Shown in pieces: positions 44,331 through 54,232 of a stretch of DNA of 64,000 nucleotides. Origin of the DNA: Nitratidesulfovibrio sp. SRB-5 (GTDB taxonomy: Bacteria; Desulfobacterota; Desulfovibrionia; Desulfovibrionales; Desulfovibrionaceae); NCBI RefSeq assembly GCF_019931275.1, contig NZ_JAIOTY010000001.1, forward strand, positions 1,240,001-1,304,000, written 5' to 3'. The notes beneath the pieces are model-generated. The model made no database searches. It was not told where the DNA came from and saw nothing but the letters and a program-made list of their open reading frames with translations. A program made the position numbers and the translations under genes. The stretch's first letter is position 1, and every line of letters starts with the position of its first letter.

Positions 44331-45947
44331 ATGACGCTGCCTGCCCGCTCTTTCGCACTGGGGACACAGGCCCCCGCCGTGACCGATGCTTCCCGCTGTC
44401 TGTCGCTTCTGCTGCTCCTGCTGTTCATGCTTTCCGCATGCGCCAAGGTGGGGCCTGATTTCAGCGCGCCGGACACCGCCATGCCGACCGGATGGCAGGA
44501 TGCCGTCGTACTGGGCGCCACCGCCACCCGCGAGGTGAGCGAGGAGTGGTGGCGCACCTTCGACGACGCCACCCTGAACGGGCTGCTGGCCGAGGCGCGC
44601 GGCGGCAATCTTTCGTTGCAGGTGGCCGCCCTGCGGGTACTGGAAGCCCGCGCCCGCCTTGGCGTTGCCGTGGGCAACCTGTACCCGCAACGGCAGCAGG
44701 CCACCGGCGGCCTGACCTGGACCCATCCCAGCGACCGCACGCCCACCGCCCCCCAGCCCGGCACGGGCCGGGGCAACCCCGACTACGTGCAGACCAGCGT
44801 TGGCCTGGACGCCGCGTGGGAACTGGACTTCTGGGGCAAGTACCGGCGCGGCGTGGAAGCCGCCGACGCCGACCTGCGCGCCGCCGCGGCCGACTACGAG
44901 GCTGCCATGGTGGCGGTAACGGCGGATGTGGCGCAGTCGTACGTGCTGTACCGCACCCTGCAACAGCAACTGGCCATCGCCGACAACAACGTGGCCATCC
45001 AGCGCGAAAGCCTGCGCATCGCCACGGCGCGCTTCAACTACGGGGCCACCAGCGAGCGCGACATGCGCCAGGCCCTTTCCCTGCTGCGCGATACGGAAGC
45101 CAGCATCCCCAGCCTGGCCCATTCCCTGCGCGAGGCCCGCAACGCACTGTGCGTGCTGCTGGGCAAGCCGCCGCAGGACATAGCCGCCATGCTCGGCACG
45201 GCCCCCATTCCCACGGCCCCGCCCGGTCTGGCCCTGGGCATTCCCGCCGACCTGCTGCGCCGCCGCCCCGACGTGCGCAAGGCCGAATACGCCGCCGCCG
45301 GGCAGTGCGCCCGGCTGGGCGTGGCCAAGGCCGACTTCTACCCGTCCGTCTCGCTGGGCGGCTTCGTGGGGTTTACCGCCAGCAACGTGGGGGCCTTCAG
45401 CACGGGCGACACCTTCTCGCACGGGTTCACGGCCTACGGCGGCCCCGGCCTGACCCTGCCGCTGTTCAACTACGGGCGCATCGCGAACAACGTGCGGGCG
45501 CAGGACGCCCGGTTCCAACAGGCCCTGACGGCCTACCGCGAAACGGTGCTGTCCGCCCTGCGCGAAACGGAGGACGGAATCGACCGCTACCTCAACGCGC
45601 AGGGCAGGGCGGCCCTGCTGGCCGAAAGCGCCGCCGACGCCGCCCGGTCGCTGGAACTGGCCATGGTCCAGTACCAGGAAGGCTCCACCGACTTCACCAC
45701 GGTGCTCACCGCCGCGCGCGACCTTTCCACGCGCCAGGATGCGCTGGCCCAGGCCAGCGGCGAGATCAGCCAGAGCCTCGTGGCCGTGTTCAAGGCGCTG
45801 GGGGGCGGCTGGCGCACCTTGCCCGAAAACGGGCCCATCCCGCTCGAAACGCTGCGCGAGATGCGTGCGCGCACCGACTGGGGCGCGCTGCCCGAAGAGC
45901 ACGGCGCCGTGCCGACCGGTGGCGACGTGCGCCCCCCCGACATCTAG
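44331..45947 (+). CDS. RND efflux outer-membrane channel lipoprotein (NodT/OprM family)
   Basis: 538 residues. The lipoprotein signal ends in LLFMLSAC (Cys37 lipidated). VGPDFSAPD, EEWWRTFDDATLNGLL and the paired TolC-type helical repeats (VAADADLRAAAADYEAAMVAVTADVAQSYVLYR; RAQDARFQQALTAYRETVLSALRETEDGI) identify it. It forms the outer-membrane duct of a tripartite pump. GAGGAAAG precedes ATG 44331. The adaptor and pump follow in the same direction. Confidence 0.9.
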   Translation: MTLPARSFALGTQAPAVTDASRCLSLLLLLLFMLSACAKVGPDFSAPDTAMPTGWQDAVVLGATATREVSEEWWRTFDDATLNGLLAEARGGNLSLQVAALRVLEARARLGVAVGNLYPQRQQATGGLTWTHPSDRTPTAPQPGTGRGNPDYVQTSVGLDAAWELDFWGKYRRGVEAADADLRAAAADYEAAMVAVTADVAQSYVLYRTLQQQLAIADNNVAIQRESLRIATARFNYGATSERDMRQALSLLRDTEASIPSLAHSLREARNALCVLLGKPPQDIAAMLGTAPIPTAPPGLALGIPADLLRRRPDVRKAEYAAAGQCARLGVAKADFYPSVSLGGFVGFTASNVGAFSTGDTFSHGFTAYGGPGLTLPLFNYGRIANNVRAQDARFQQALTAYRETVLSALRETEDGIDRYLNAQGRAALLAESAADAARSLELAMVQYQEGSTDFTTVLTAARDLSTRQDALAQASGEISQSLVAVFKALGGGWRTLPENGPIPLETLREMRARTDWGALPEEHGAVPTGGDVRPPDI

Positions 45948-45985
45948 AAGCCCCCGGAACACACCCCGTTCGCATGGAGATTCCG

Positions 45986-47212
45986 ATGACGCGCCACCCC
46001 ATCGTTTTTCAGGTTCTCCGCCCGGCGTTTCTGGTCCTGCTTTCCGCCCTGGCCCTTCCTGTGCTTGCCGGGTGCGATTCGCGCAACGCCTTCGTGCCGC
46101 CCCCGCCGCCCAAGGTCACGGTGGCGCCGCCCAGGGTGGGGCCGGTGGTCGAATACATGGAGTTCACCGGCACCATCGCCCCGGTGGAGTCGGTGGACAT
46201 CACCGCCCGGGTCACCGGGGTGTTGCGCAGCGCGCAGTTCCGCGACGGGGCCATGGTCCGCAAGGGCGACCCGCTGTTCCTCATCGAGCCGGAACCGTTC
46301 CAGGCGGCCCTGCAACGGGCAGAGGCGGAACTGGAAGTGCAGCGCGCCTCCCTGGACCGGGCCGAGACGGAACTGGCCCGCAGCCGCAAGCTGCTGTCCG
46401 AAAAGGCCGGGTCCGAGGCGGACGTGGTGCGCTGGCAGCAGCAGCGCGACAGCTCCAAGGCGGGCATCAGCCGGGCCAGCGCCCAGATCGAAACGGCCCG
46501 CATCGACCTTGGCTACACGCGCATCGTCGCCCCCTTCGACGGCCAGATGACCCGCCGCCTGGTGGACCCCGGCAACGTGGTGGGCCCCGGCGCGGTGACC
46601 AAGCTTGCCACCATCGTGCGCCGCGATCAGGTGCACGTGTATTTCAGCATCAACGAACGCGACCTGCTGCGGCTGATGGGCGACAAGCCCAGGAACGGCA
46701 AGAACGGCACGCCGCCGGAACTGCCCCTTGAACTGGCCCTGGCCGACGAGGACGCCTTTCCCCACGCGGGCAAGCTGGAATACGCCGACCCCACGGTGGA
46801 CCCTTCCACCGGCACGCTGCTGTTGCGGGGCATCTTTCCCAACACCGGCGGGCGGCTGGTGCCCGGGCTGTACGCGCGCATCCGGGTGGCCATGGGCAGG
46901 CGCGATGCGGCGCTGCTGGTGCCGGAACGCGCCCTGGGGCAGGACCAGTCGGGGTCGTACGTCATGGTCGTCAACGCGCAGAACGTGGCCGAGCAGCGCC
47001 CGGTGAAGCTGGGGGCGCTGCACGAAGGCTGGCAGGTGGTGGAAAAGGGGCTGGAGGCCGGGGACCGCGTGGTGGTCAACGGCATGCAGCGCGCCCGGCC
47101 CGGCAGCCCGGTGGACCCGGTGGCGGCAGACGCGGCGGCCCCCGGAGCGGGCCAAGGCGGCAAGGGAGACGGCAAGGGAGACGGCAAGCCCGCCGCCAAA
47201 CCCGCCGGCTAG
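45986..47212 (+). CDS. RND efflux periplasmic adaptor (membrane fusion protein)
   Basis: 408 residues. Signal with lipobox LPVLAGC. PVESVDITARVTGVLRSAQFRDGAMVRKGDPLFLIEP is the lipoyl/biotinyl half-motif, followed by an alpha-hairpin (residues 100-165), IDLGYTRIVAPFDGQMTRRLVDPGNVV as the second half, and beta-barrel domains. It links the pump to the outer-membrane channel. ATG 45986 was chosen since GGAGA lies 7 bases upstream; ATG 45974 is possible. The C-terminus ends in Lys/Gly/Asp repeats (GGKGDGKGDGK). Confidence 0.9.
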   Translation: MTRHPIVFQVLRPAFLVLLSALALPVLAGCDSRNAFVPPPPPKVTVAPPRVGPVVEYMEFTGTIAPVESVDITARVTGVLRSAQFRDGAMVRKGDPLFLIEPEPFQAALQRAEAELEVQRASLDRAETELARSRKLLSEKAGSEADVVRWQQQRDSSKAGISRASAQIETARIDLGYTRIVAPFDGQMTRRLVDPGNVVGPGAVTKLATIVRRDQVHVYFSINERDLLRLMGDKPRNGKNGTPPELPLELALADEDAFPHAGKLEYADPTVDPSTGTLLLRGIFPNTGGRLVPGLYARIRVAMGRRDAALLVPERALGQDQSGSYVMVVNAQNVAEQRPVKLGALHEGWQVVEKGLEAGDRVVVNGMQRARPGSPVDPVAADAAAPGAGQGGKGDGKGDGKPAAKPAG

Positions 47213-47242
47213 CGGCACCACATTCCCACCTGCGAGGCCGCC

Positions 47243-50200
47243 ATGTTCGCCAAGTTCTTCATCGACCGCCCCATCCTCTCCAACGTCATCGGCATCGTGC
47301 TGATTCTCATCGGCGTCGTGTCGCTGATCATGCTGCCCATTTCGCAGTACCCGGACATCACCCCGCCCACGGTGGAGGTGAAGGCCATCTACCCCGGCTC
47401 CAACTCGCTGGTGCTGGCCGACGTGGTGGGCGCGCCCATAGAGCAGGAGGTGAACGGCGTCGAAGACATGCTGTACATGTCCTCCAAGAGCGCCAACGAC
47501 GGCACGTACAGCCTCACCATCACCTTTGCGCTGGGCACCAACATCGACATGGCCACGGTGCTGGTCCAGAACCGCGTCAACGTGGCCATGGCCCGCCTGC
47601 CCGACGAGGTGAAGCGGCAGGGCGTGACGGTGAAGAAGAAGTCCACCGCCATCCTCCAGGTGGTCACGCTTACCTCTCCCGACGGCAGCCATGACGACCT
47701 GTACCTGAGCAACTTCGCCTCGCTGCGCGTGCGCGACGAACTGGCGCGCATTCCCGGCGTGGGCGAGGCCATGGTGTTCGGCGCGGCCAGCTATTCCATG
47801 CGCGTGTGGCTGGACGCCCCGCGCCTGAAAAGCCTGGGCCTGACCACCAAGGACGTGGTCAACGCCATCAGCGAACAGAACGTGCAGGTAGCCGCCGGCC
47901 AGATCGGCGCGCAGCCCGCGCCGGACACCCAGAACTTCCAGTTCACCGTGCAGACGCAGGGGCGGCTTTCCGAGGTTTCGGAATTCGAGGACATCATCAT
48001 CCGCACCGCCACGGGCGGCCCCACCGGGCGCACCGTCCGGGTGCGGGACGTGGCCCGGGTGGAACTGGGCGGCCAGACCTACGACCTGTACGCCCAGAAG
48101 AACGGCAAGCCAGCCTCGCTGGTGATCATCTACCAGTTGCCGGGGGCCAACGCGCTGGACGTGGCGCAGAAGGTCACCGCCACCATGCAGCGCATCGGCA
48201 AGGACTTTCCGGCCGGCGTGGCCTGGGACATTCCCTACGACACCACCCGCTTCGTCGAGGCGGCCATCGAGCAGGTGTACCACACCCTGTTCGAGGCAGC
48301 CGTGCTGGTGCTGGCGGTGATCCTGATCTTCCTGCAGGACTGGCGGGCCACGCTGGTGCCCGCCACGGTGGTGCCCATCACCATCCTGGGCGGGTTCATG
48401 GCCATGATGGCCCTGGGCTTCTCGGTGAACCTGGTCACCCTGTTCGGCATCATCCTGGCCATCGGCATCGTGGTGGACGACGCCATCATCGTGGTGGAAG
48501 GGGCGGCGCACCACATGGAACACGGCGATTCGGCGCGCGACGCCACCGTGAAGGCCATGGTGCAGCTGTTCGGCCCCATCATCGGCATCACCCTGGTGCT
48601 GTCGTGCGTGTTCCTGCCCGCGTCGTTCATGTCGGGCATCACCGGGCAGCTGTACCGCCAGTTCGCGCTGGTCATCGCCTCCACGGCGCTGGTCAGCGCG
48701 CTGCTGGCCGCCACCATGACCCCCGCCCAGTGCGCCCTGTTCCTGAAGCCCATCGTGCCGGGGCGCAACGCCTTCTACCGCGGCTTCAACAAGGCGTACG
48801 ACGCGGTGGAGCGGTTCTTCGTGGCGCTGCTGACCACCATGGTGCACCACGCCTGGACCACCATGCTGGTCTTCGTGGGGCTGATCTCGGCCACCTTCTG
48901 GTTCTTCTCCACGCTGCCCACGGGCTTTCTGCCCGACGAGGACCAGGGCTACGCGCTGGTGGCGGTGCAGTTGCCGGGCGCGTCGTCGCAGTCGCGCACC
49001 CGCGAGGTGACGGCAAGGCTTGATGCCATCCTTGCCGAAACACCGGGCGTGGCCAACTGGATCACCTTCGGCGGCATGTCCATCCTGAACAACGCCAATA
49101 CCCCCAACTCGGCCACGATCTTCGTCATGTACAAGGACTGGTCCGAGCGGGGAGACCTGACCCAGGACAAGCTGGTGGCCAACTTGCGCCGCAAGACCGG
49201 GGCCATCCAGGAGGGCATGGTGCTGGTGGTCACGCCGCCGCCCATCCAGGGGCTGGGCAACGCGGGCGGCTTCGAGATGATGGTGCAGGACCGTGCCGCC
49301 ACCGGGGCGCAGGCGCTGGAAAACGCCGCCTACCAGATGATGGGGGCGGGCGGGGGGCAGTCGGGCCTTTCCGGGGTGGCAACCACCTACACCGCCCGCA
49401 CGCCGCAGCTGTACGTGGATGTGGACCGCACCAAGGTCAAGGACCACGGGGTGCAGCTGAGCGACGTGTTCAGCTCCATGCAGGCCTATCTTGGATCATC
49501 GTACGTCAACGACTTCAACAAGTTCGGCAAGGCGTACCAGGTGCGCGTGCAGGCCGACAGCCGCTACCGGCTGGAGGCCGGGGACATCGGCCAGCTGGAG
49601 GTGCGCAACGCCGATGGCCGCATGGTGCCCCTGGGCGCCATGACCAGCGTGCGCGACGTGGTGGGCCCCGACGTGGTGACCCGCTACAACCTGTACCCGG
49701 CGGCATCGCTGATCGGCTCCGCCGCACCGGGCTTCAGTTCCGGCCAGGCGCTGGCCCTGATGGAGGACATGGCCCGGCGCACCCTGCCGTCGACCATGGG
49801 CTTCGAGTGGACCACCATGGCCTACCAGGAAAAGGCCACCGGCAACGAGGCCTTCGCGGTGTTCGGGCTGGCGGTGCTGCTGGTGTTCCTGGTGCTGGCC
49901 GCCCAGTACGAAAGCTGGTCGGCCCCGGCGGCCATCATCCTGGTGGTGCCGCTGGCCCTGCTGGGCACCTGCATCGCCGTTTCCGTCCGTGGCATGGACA
50001 ACAACGTCTACACCCAGATCGGCATCGTGCTGCTCATCGCGCTGGCCAGCAAGAACGCCATCCTCATCGTGGAGTTCGCGCGGGAATTGCGCATGCACAA
50101 GGGCATGTCCATCCCCGAGGCCGCCGTGGAAGGCGCCCGCGCCCGGTTGCGGCCCATCCTGATGACCTCGTTCGCGTTCATCCTGGGCGTGGTGCCGCTG

Positions 50201-50389
50201 CTCACCGCCTCGGGCGCAGGTTCGGCCAGCCAGCGTGCCCTGGGCACGGCGGTGTTCGGGGGCATGCTGGCCTCCACCTTCCTTGCCGTCATGTTCGTGC
50301 CGGTCTTCTTCACCGTCATCCAACGCCTGAGCGAACGCGGCACGCCGCAACGCGCCACGGCGCAACCCGAAAACGATCACCAGAGGTAG
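47243..50389 (+). CDS. RND efflux inner-membrane pump, HAE1 family
   Basis: 1048 residues, full length. MFAKFFIDRPILSNVIGIVLILIG starts it. Twelve transmembrane helices flank two large periplasmic loops. GIILAIGIVVDDAIIVVE contains the proton-relay Asp pair of helix 4. The PPIQGLGNAGGFEMMVQD porter segment and KNAILIVEFARELR in helix 10 supply the partner lysine region. It is closest to AcrB/MexB-type hydrophobe/amphiphile exporters, so drugs, dyes, bile acids or solvents are likely substrates rather than metal ions. Specific substrates cannot be read from sequence. Confidence 0.93.
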   Translation: MFAKFFIDRPILSNVIGIVLILIGVVSLIMLPISQYPDITPPTVEVKAIYPGSNSLVLADVVGAPIEQEVNGVEDMLYMSSKSANDGTYSLTITFALGTNIDMATVLVQNRVNVAMARLPDEVKRQGVTVKKKSTAILQVVTLTSPDGSHDDLYLSNFASLRVRDELARIPGVGEAMVFGAASYSMRVWLDAPRLKSLGLTTKDVVNAISEQNVQVAAGQIGAQPAPDTQNFQFTVQTQGRLSEVSEFEDIIIRTATGGPTGRTVRVRDVARVELGGQTYDLYAQKNGKPASLVIIYQLPGANALDVAQKVTATMQRIGKDFPAGVAWDIPYDTTRFVEAAIEQVYHTLFEAAVLVLAVILIFLQDWRATLVPATVVPITILGGFMAMMALGFSVNLVTLFGIILAIGIVVDDAIIVVEGAAHHMEHGDSARDATVKAMVQLFGPIIGITLVLSCVFLPASFMSGITGQLYRQFALVIASTALVSALLAATMTPAQCALFLKPIVPGRNAFYRGFNKAYDAVERFFVALLTTMVHHAWTTMLVFVGLISATFWFFSTLPTGFLPDEDQGYALVAVQLPGASSQSRTREVTARLDAILAETPGVANWITFGGMSILNNANTPNSATIFVMYKDWSERGDLTQDKLVANLRRKTGAIQEGMVLVVTPPPIQGLGNAGGFEMMVQDRAATGAQALENAAYQMMGAGGGQSGLSGVATTYTARTPQLYVDVDRTKVKDHGVQLSDVFSSMQAYLGSSYVNDFNKFGKAYQVRVQADSRYRLEAGDIGQLEVRNADGRMVPLGAMTSVRDVVGPDVVTRYNLYPAASLIGSAAPGFSSGQALALMEDMARRTLPSTMGFEWTTMAYQEKATGNEAFAVFGLAVLLVFLVLAAQYESWSAPAAIILVVPLALLGTCIAVSVRGMDNNVYTQIGIVLLIALASKNAILIVEFARELRMHKGMSIPEAAVEGARARLRPILMTSFAFILGVVPLLTASGAGSASQRALGTAVFGGMLASTFLAVMFVPVFFTVIQRLSERGTPQRATAQPENDHQR

Positions 50390-50391
50390 CC

Positions 50392-51072
50392 ATGACCAGC
50401 ATTTCCCGCGTCACGTCGTGCATCGCCCTGGCCCTGCTGCTTGCGGTAACCGGCTGCGCAGCACATCAGATGGAGGCAAAACCTTCGGGTTTCCTAAAGG
50501 ACTACGGCAAGCTGAAGAAAGGGCGCGATGATCAGGCCGGGCTGATCTGGATCAAGTCCGGCATCAGCGCCAAGGACTACGACGCCGTGGTCATCGACCG
50601 GCCCAAGGCCTGGATCAAGGCCGATGCGCCCTTCAAGGGAGTGGACGCCAAGGAACTGGATGAAGTTCTGAGCTTCTTCGGCGATGCCCTGGTGCGCGAG
50701 GCGGGCAAGAGCTACCGCGTGGTGGGCGAACCCGGCCCGCGCGTGCTGGTGCTGCGCGCCGCCCTGACCGACCTTGTGCCCGGCGAGCCCGTGAGCGGCA
50801 CGCTGACCTCCATCGTGCCCATCGGCATCGCGGTGTCCGGCGCCAGCCGGGCCGTGGGCGGCGAGCACATCGGCACCGGCGAGGCGGCGGTGGAAATGGA
50901 ACTGCTGGACGGCGGCACCGGCGCCCAACTGGCCGCGGCGGTGGACCGCCGCAGCGGCACCAAGGCCCCCCTGCGCGGTTCCATGCAGGACGCCAGGGAC
51001 GCTTGCGAGTACTGGGCGAAGTTGTTGGGCAAGCGGCTGGCGGAATTCAAGGCGGGCAACCTGCGCCCGTAG
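50392..51072 (+). CDS. DUF3313-family lipoprotein
   Basis: 226 residues. Signal with lipobox LLAVTGC. The DUF3313 part runs from SGFLKDYGKLKKGRDDQAGLIWIKSGI through VVIDRPKAWI to LLDGGTGAQLAAAVDRR. Function is not established; the family is often encoded beside envelope transport genes. The ATG follows the pump stop by 2 bases, so it belongs to the RND operon and may be an accessory envelope factor. Confidence 0.8.
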   Translation: MTSISRVTSCIALALLLAVTGCAAHQMEAKPSGFLKDYGKLKKGRDDQAGLIWIKSGISAKDYDAVVIDRPKAWIKADAPFKGVDAKELDEVLSFFGDALVREAGKSYRVVGEPGPRVLVLRAALTDLVPGEPVSGTLTSIVPIGIAVSGASRAVGGEHIGTGEAAVEMELLDGGTGAQLAAAVDRRSGTKAPLRGSMQDARDACEYWAKLLGKRLAEFKAGNLRP

Positions 51073-51198
51073 GTCCGCAAGGGCAACGGACAGGAACCCG
51101 ACGGGCCGGGATGGAACGGCCCGGATGATCGCGCGGGCGGCAGGCTGGGCCGCCCGCGTGCAGACTGCCAGCCCGCCGCAACACATACCGGACACTGC

Positions 51199-52344
51199 AT
51201 GCCACACCCCGCCACACTTACCGTCACCAGTGCCGGAACGCAGGGGGCAACCAGCCTGCGACTGGCCGTGAGCGGCGCATGGAACCTGGACGCCCCGCCG
51301 GACGGCGCGGCCCGTACTTCGGCCATGGCGCGGCTGCGCGAGCCGGGTGTTGCGGGCGTGACCCTGGTGGCGGAGGGACTGGGCGACTGGGACAGCAGCC
51401 TGGCCATTTTCGTGGCCGGGGTTGTCCGCGCCTGCCGCGAACGCAACCTTTCCGTGGACACCAGCGGCCTGCCCGCCGGGCTGACCCGGCTGGTGGACCT
51501 GTCCTTTGCCGTGCCGGAGCGTGCCGGGGCCGCCCGTGGCGATGCGCGGTCGGGCCTGCTGGAGCGCATCGGTGAAGCGGTGCTGGCCCTGCCCAGGCCG
51601 GTGGGGTCCACCCTGGACTTCATCGGCGAGGTGGCCTTCGCCCTGTACCGGCTTGCGCGCGGCAAGGCGGACATGCGGCGGCGCGACCTGTTGCAGTTCA
51701 TGTCCGAAAGCGGTTCCGCAGCGCTGCCCATCGTCTCGCTGATCAGCATGCTGGTGGGGCTCATCCTGGCCTTCGTGGGCGCGGTGCAATTGCGGGTGTT
51801 CGGCGCGCAGATCTACGTGGCCAGCCTGGTGGCCATCGCCATGGTGCGGGTGATGGGGGCCATCATGACCGGCATCACCATGGCCGGCCGCACAGGGGCC
51901 TCCTATGCGGCCATCCTGGGCACCATGCAGGTCAACGAGGAAGTGGACGCACTGGCCACCATGGGCCTGCGCCCGGTGGAGCAGCTGGTGCTGCCGCGCC
52001 TGCTGGCCCTGGTGGTGATGCTGCCCCTGCTGACCATCTACGCGGACCTCATGGGCATGCTTGGCGGATTCATCGTGGGGGTGTTCATGCTGGACCTGAA
52101 CCCCATGGAATACCTGAACGCCACGCGCGAGGCGCTGTCGCTGGCCAACCTGTGGATAGGCATCACCCACGGGGCGGTATTCGGCGTGGTGGTGGCGCTG
52201 TGCGGCTGCTACCACGGCATGCGCTGCGGCCGCAGCGCCTCGGCGGTGGGCGCGGCCACCACGGCGGCGGTGGTCAGCGGCATCGTGTCCATCATCGTGT
52301 GCACCGCGTTCATCACCGTGGCCTGCGAGGTGCTGGGCATATGA
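51199..52344 (+). CDS. MlaE-type ABC permease with N-terminal STAS-like domain
   Basis: 381 residues. The first ~110 are soluble and STAS-like (RLAVSGAWNLDAP, VTLVAEGLGDWDSSLAIFVAGVVRAC), a fusion common in deltaproteobacteria. The rest is the MlaE permease: LIVGLILAFVGAVQLRVFGA-like helix, MVRVMGAIMTGITMAGRTGASYAA, and VDALATMGLRPVEQLVLPR. It carries lipids between inner and outer membrane together with MlaF and the MCE protein. Its stop overlaps the next ATG. Confidence 0.88.
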   Translation: MPHPATLTVTSAGTQGATSLRLAVSGAWNLDAPPDGAARTSAMARLREPGVAGVTLVAEGLGDWDSSLAIFVAGVVRACRERNLSVDTSGLPAGLTRLVDLSFAVPERAGAARGDARSGLLERIGEAVLALPRPVGSTLDFIGEVAFALYRLARGKADMRRRDLLQFMSESGSAALPIVSLISMLVGLILAFVGAVQLRVFGAQIYVASLVAIAMVRVMGAIMTGITMAGRTGASYAAILGTMQVNEEVDALATMGLRPVEQLVLPRLLALVVMLPLLTIYADLMGMLGGFIVGVFMLDLNPMEYLNATREALSLANLWIGITHGAVFGVVVALCGCYHGMRCGRSASAVGAATTAAVVSGIVSIIVCTAFITVACEVLGI

Positions 52345-53249
52345 GCCATACGGGTCAGACCACGGAATCGTCCGCCATCTCGCCACCCGCGCCGCACATC
52401 CGGGTGCGCGACATGACCGTGTCGTACGGCACGTTCGTGCTCATGCGCGGGTTGAACTTCGACATCCGGCGCGGCGACATCTTCATCATCATGGGCGGCA
52501 GCGGCTGCGGCAAGTCCACCCTGCTCAAGGTGCTGGTGGGGCTGAAGCAACCCGCCTCCGGCACCGTGCATTACGGCGGCACCGACTTCTGGGGCGGCGC
52601 CCCGGAAGTGCGCGATGCGGTGATGCGCCGCGCGGGCATCCTGTACCAGAGCGGCGCGCTGTGGAGTTCCATGACCCTGGCCGAGAACGTGGCCCTGCCG
52701 CTGGAGCAGTACACCAGGCTGTCGCGCGCCGAGATCGCGGATATCGTGTCCTTCAAGCTGGCCCTGGTGGGGCTGGCGGGCTTCGAGCGGTTCTACCCTT
52801 CGGAGATCAGCGGCGGCATGCGCAAGCGGGCCGGGCTGGCCCGGGCGCTTGCGCTGGACCCGGAGATCGTCTTCTTCGACGAGCCGTCGGCAGGGCTGGA
52901 CCCGGTGAGCGCCCGGCTGCTGGACGACCTGATCCTGGAACTGCGCGAAAGCCTGGGCACCACCATCGTGGTGGTCACGCACGAACTGGCGTCCATTTTC
53001 GCCATCGGCACCAATTCGGTGTTCCTGGACGTGGAAACACGCACCATGACCGCCAGCGGCAATCCCAACGACATCTTGCGCGAGGCGCGCGACCCCAAGG
53101 CCGTGTGCTTCCTGACCCGGGGCGAATCGTCCATGGGCGCGGCACGCAGGCCCGAACCGCGCGAGGCGCCACCGGGGTGCGTGACGCACTCTGCGGACGA
53201 AGCCGGAACAGGGTCCGATGCACCATTCTGCTGCAAGGAGGAACGGTAA
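52341..53249 (+). CDS. MlaF-type ABC ATPase
   Basis: 302 residues. Walker A MGGSGCGKST, Q-loop ILYQSGALWSS, signature EISGGMRKRAGLARA, Walker B IVFFDEPSAGLDP and H-loop VTHELASIF are all intact. The MlaF-type ordering is clear. The C-terminal ~40 residues are an extra Pro/Ala-rich tail. It overlaps the permease by four bases and the MCE gene by one (TAATG). Confidence 0.9.
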   Translation: MSHTGQTTESSAISPPAPHIRVRDMTVSYGTFVLMRGLNFDIRRGDIFIIMGGSGCGKSTLLKVLVGLKQPASGTVHYGGTDFWGGAPEVRDAVMRRAGILYQSGALWSSMTLAENVALPLEQYTRLSRAEIADIVSFKLALVGLAGFERFYPSEISGGMRKRAGLARALALDPEIVFFDEPSAGLDPVSARLLDDLILELRESLGTTIVVVTHELASIFAIGTNSVFLDVETRTMTASGNPNDILREARDPKAVCFLTRGESSMGAARRPEPREAPPGCVTHSADEAGTGSDAPFCCKEER

Positions 53250-54232
53250 TGGCACGCGCAGCCAACAAGGCCATGCTCGGCGCATTCGTGGTGGGGGCGC
53301 TGGCGCTGCTGGCGGCGGCGGTGCTGTTGTTCGGTTCCGGCAGGTTCATGAAGGACCGGCCCCAACTGGTGCTCTATTTCAAGGGGTCGGTGCGCGGGCT
53401 GAACATCGGTGCGCCGGTGGTCTTCCGGGGGGTGCCCATCGGCAGCGTGTCCGAAATACGCCTGATTCACAACACCGACACGCTGGAATTCTTCATACCG
53501 GTGTTCATCGCGTTCGAGCCGGAGCGCATCCTGAACATGAAGGACGGCGGCGTGGTCGAACGGCAGGGGGACTACCGGGTGCTCCAGCAGTTGATCGACA
53601 GGGGGTTGCGGGCACGGCTGGCCTTGCAGAGCTTTGTCACCGGGCAACTGATGATCGAGGTGGATTTCGAACCCGGCAGCCCGCTGGTGCTGCGCGGCGA
53701 CGGCAAGACGCCGGAACTGCCCACGCTTCCCTCGCCCATGGAGGAACTGACCCGCACTCTCCAGAACCTGCCCATCGAGAACATCATGGCACAGCTGAAC
53801 GAGGCCGTGGCCGGGCTGAACAGGATCGTCAATTCGCCCGTGGTGGCCGACACCGCGTCCAGCCTCAACGACACGCTGAAGGATGTGCGGCAGCTGGTGG
53901 CCTCGGTGAACGGGCAGGTGGGCCCCGTTGGCCAGTCGCTGGCCGGGGCCGCGCAACGCTACGGTGCGCTGGCCGACAAGCTGGACCGCCAGTTGCCGGA
54001 CGCCCTGGCCCAGACCACCCAGACGCTGAAATCGCTGGCCGCGGCATCCACGCGGGCCGAGGCGGCGCTGTCCGCCGCCCACTCCACCATCCGCGACGAT
54101 TCGCGCACCATGACCGAAGTGCAACAGGCCCTGCGCGAAATGGGGGCCGCCGCCCGCTCGCTGCGGACCCTTGCCGAGTATCTGGAACGCCACCCCGAGG
54201 CCTTGCTGCGAGGCAAAGGAGACTACCGCTGA
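53249..54232 (+). CDS. MCE-domain protein (MlaD-like)
   Basis: 327 residues. One N-terminal membrane helix (residues 9-30; MLGAFVVGALALLAAAVLLFG), then the MCE domain (LVLYFKGSVRGLNIGAPVVFRGVPIGSVSEIRL). A long helical periplasmic part follows, in which amphipathic repeats (LNEAVAGLNRIVNS, LADKLDRQLPDALAQTTQTL) resemble the tunnel or needle helices of MCE proteins. It binds and passes lipids in the periplasm. It overlaps its neighbours on both sides by one base, so translation is tightly coupled. Confidence 0.9.
   Translation: MARAANKAMLGAFVVGALALLAAAVLLFGSGRFMKDRPQLVLYFKGSVRGLNIGAPVVFRGVPIGSVSEIRLIHNTDTLEFFIPVFIAFEPERILNMKDGGVVERQGDYRVLQQLIDRGLRARLALQSFVTGQLMIEVDFEPGSPLVLRGDGKTPELPTLPSPMEELTRTLQNLPIENIMAQLNEAVAGLNRIVNSPVVADTASSLNDTLKDVRQLVASVNGQVGPVGQSLAGAAQRYGALADKLDRQLPDALAQTTQTLKSLAAASTRAEAALSAAHSTIRDDSRTMTEVQQALREMGAAARSLRTLAEYLERHPEALLRGKGDYR

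Noticed and set aside
45944-49447. Very long minus-strand open frame (over 1100 codons) antisense to the RND adaptor and pump
   Set aside because: It mirrors two clearly recognisable genes on the plus strand; high G+C keeps antisense frames open. The translation is His/Gly/Gln-rich without family motifs.
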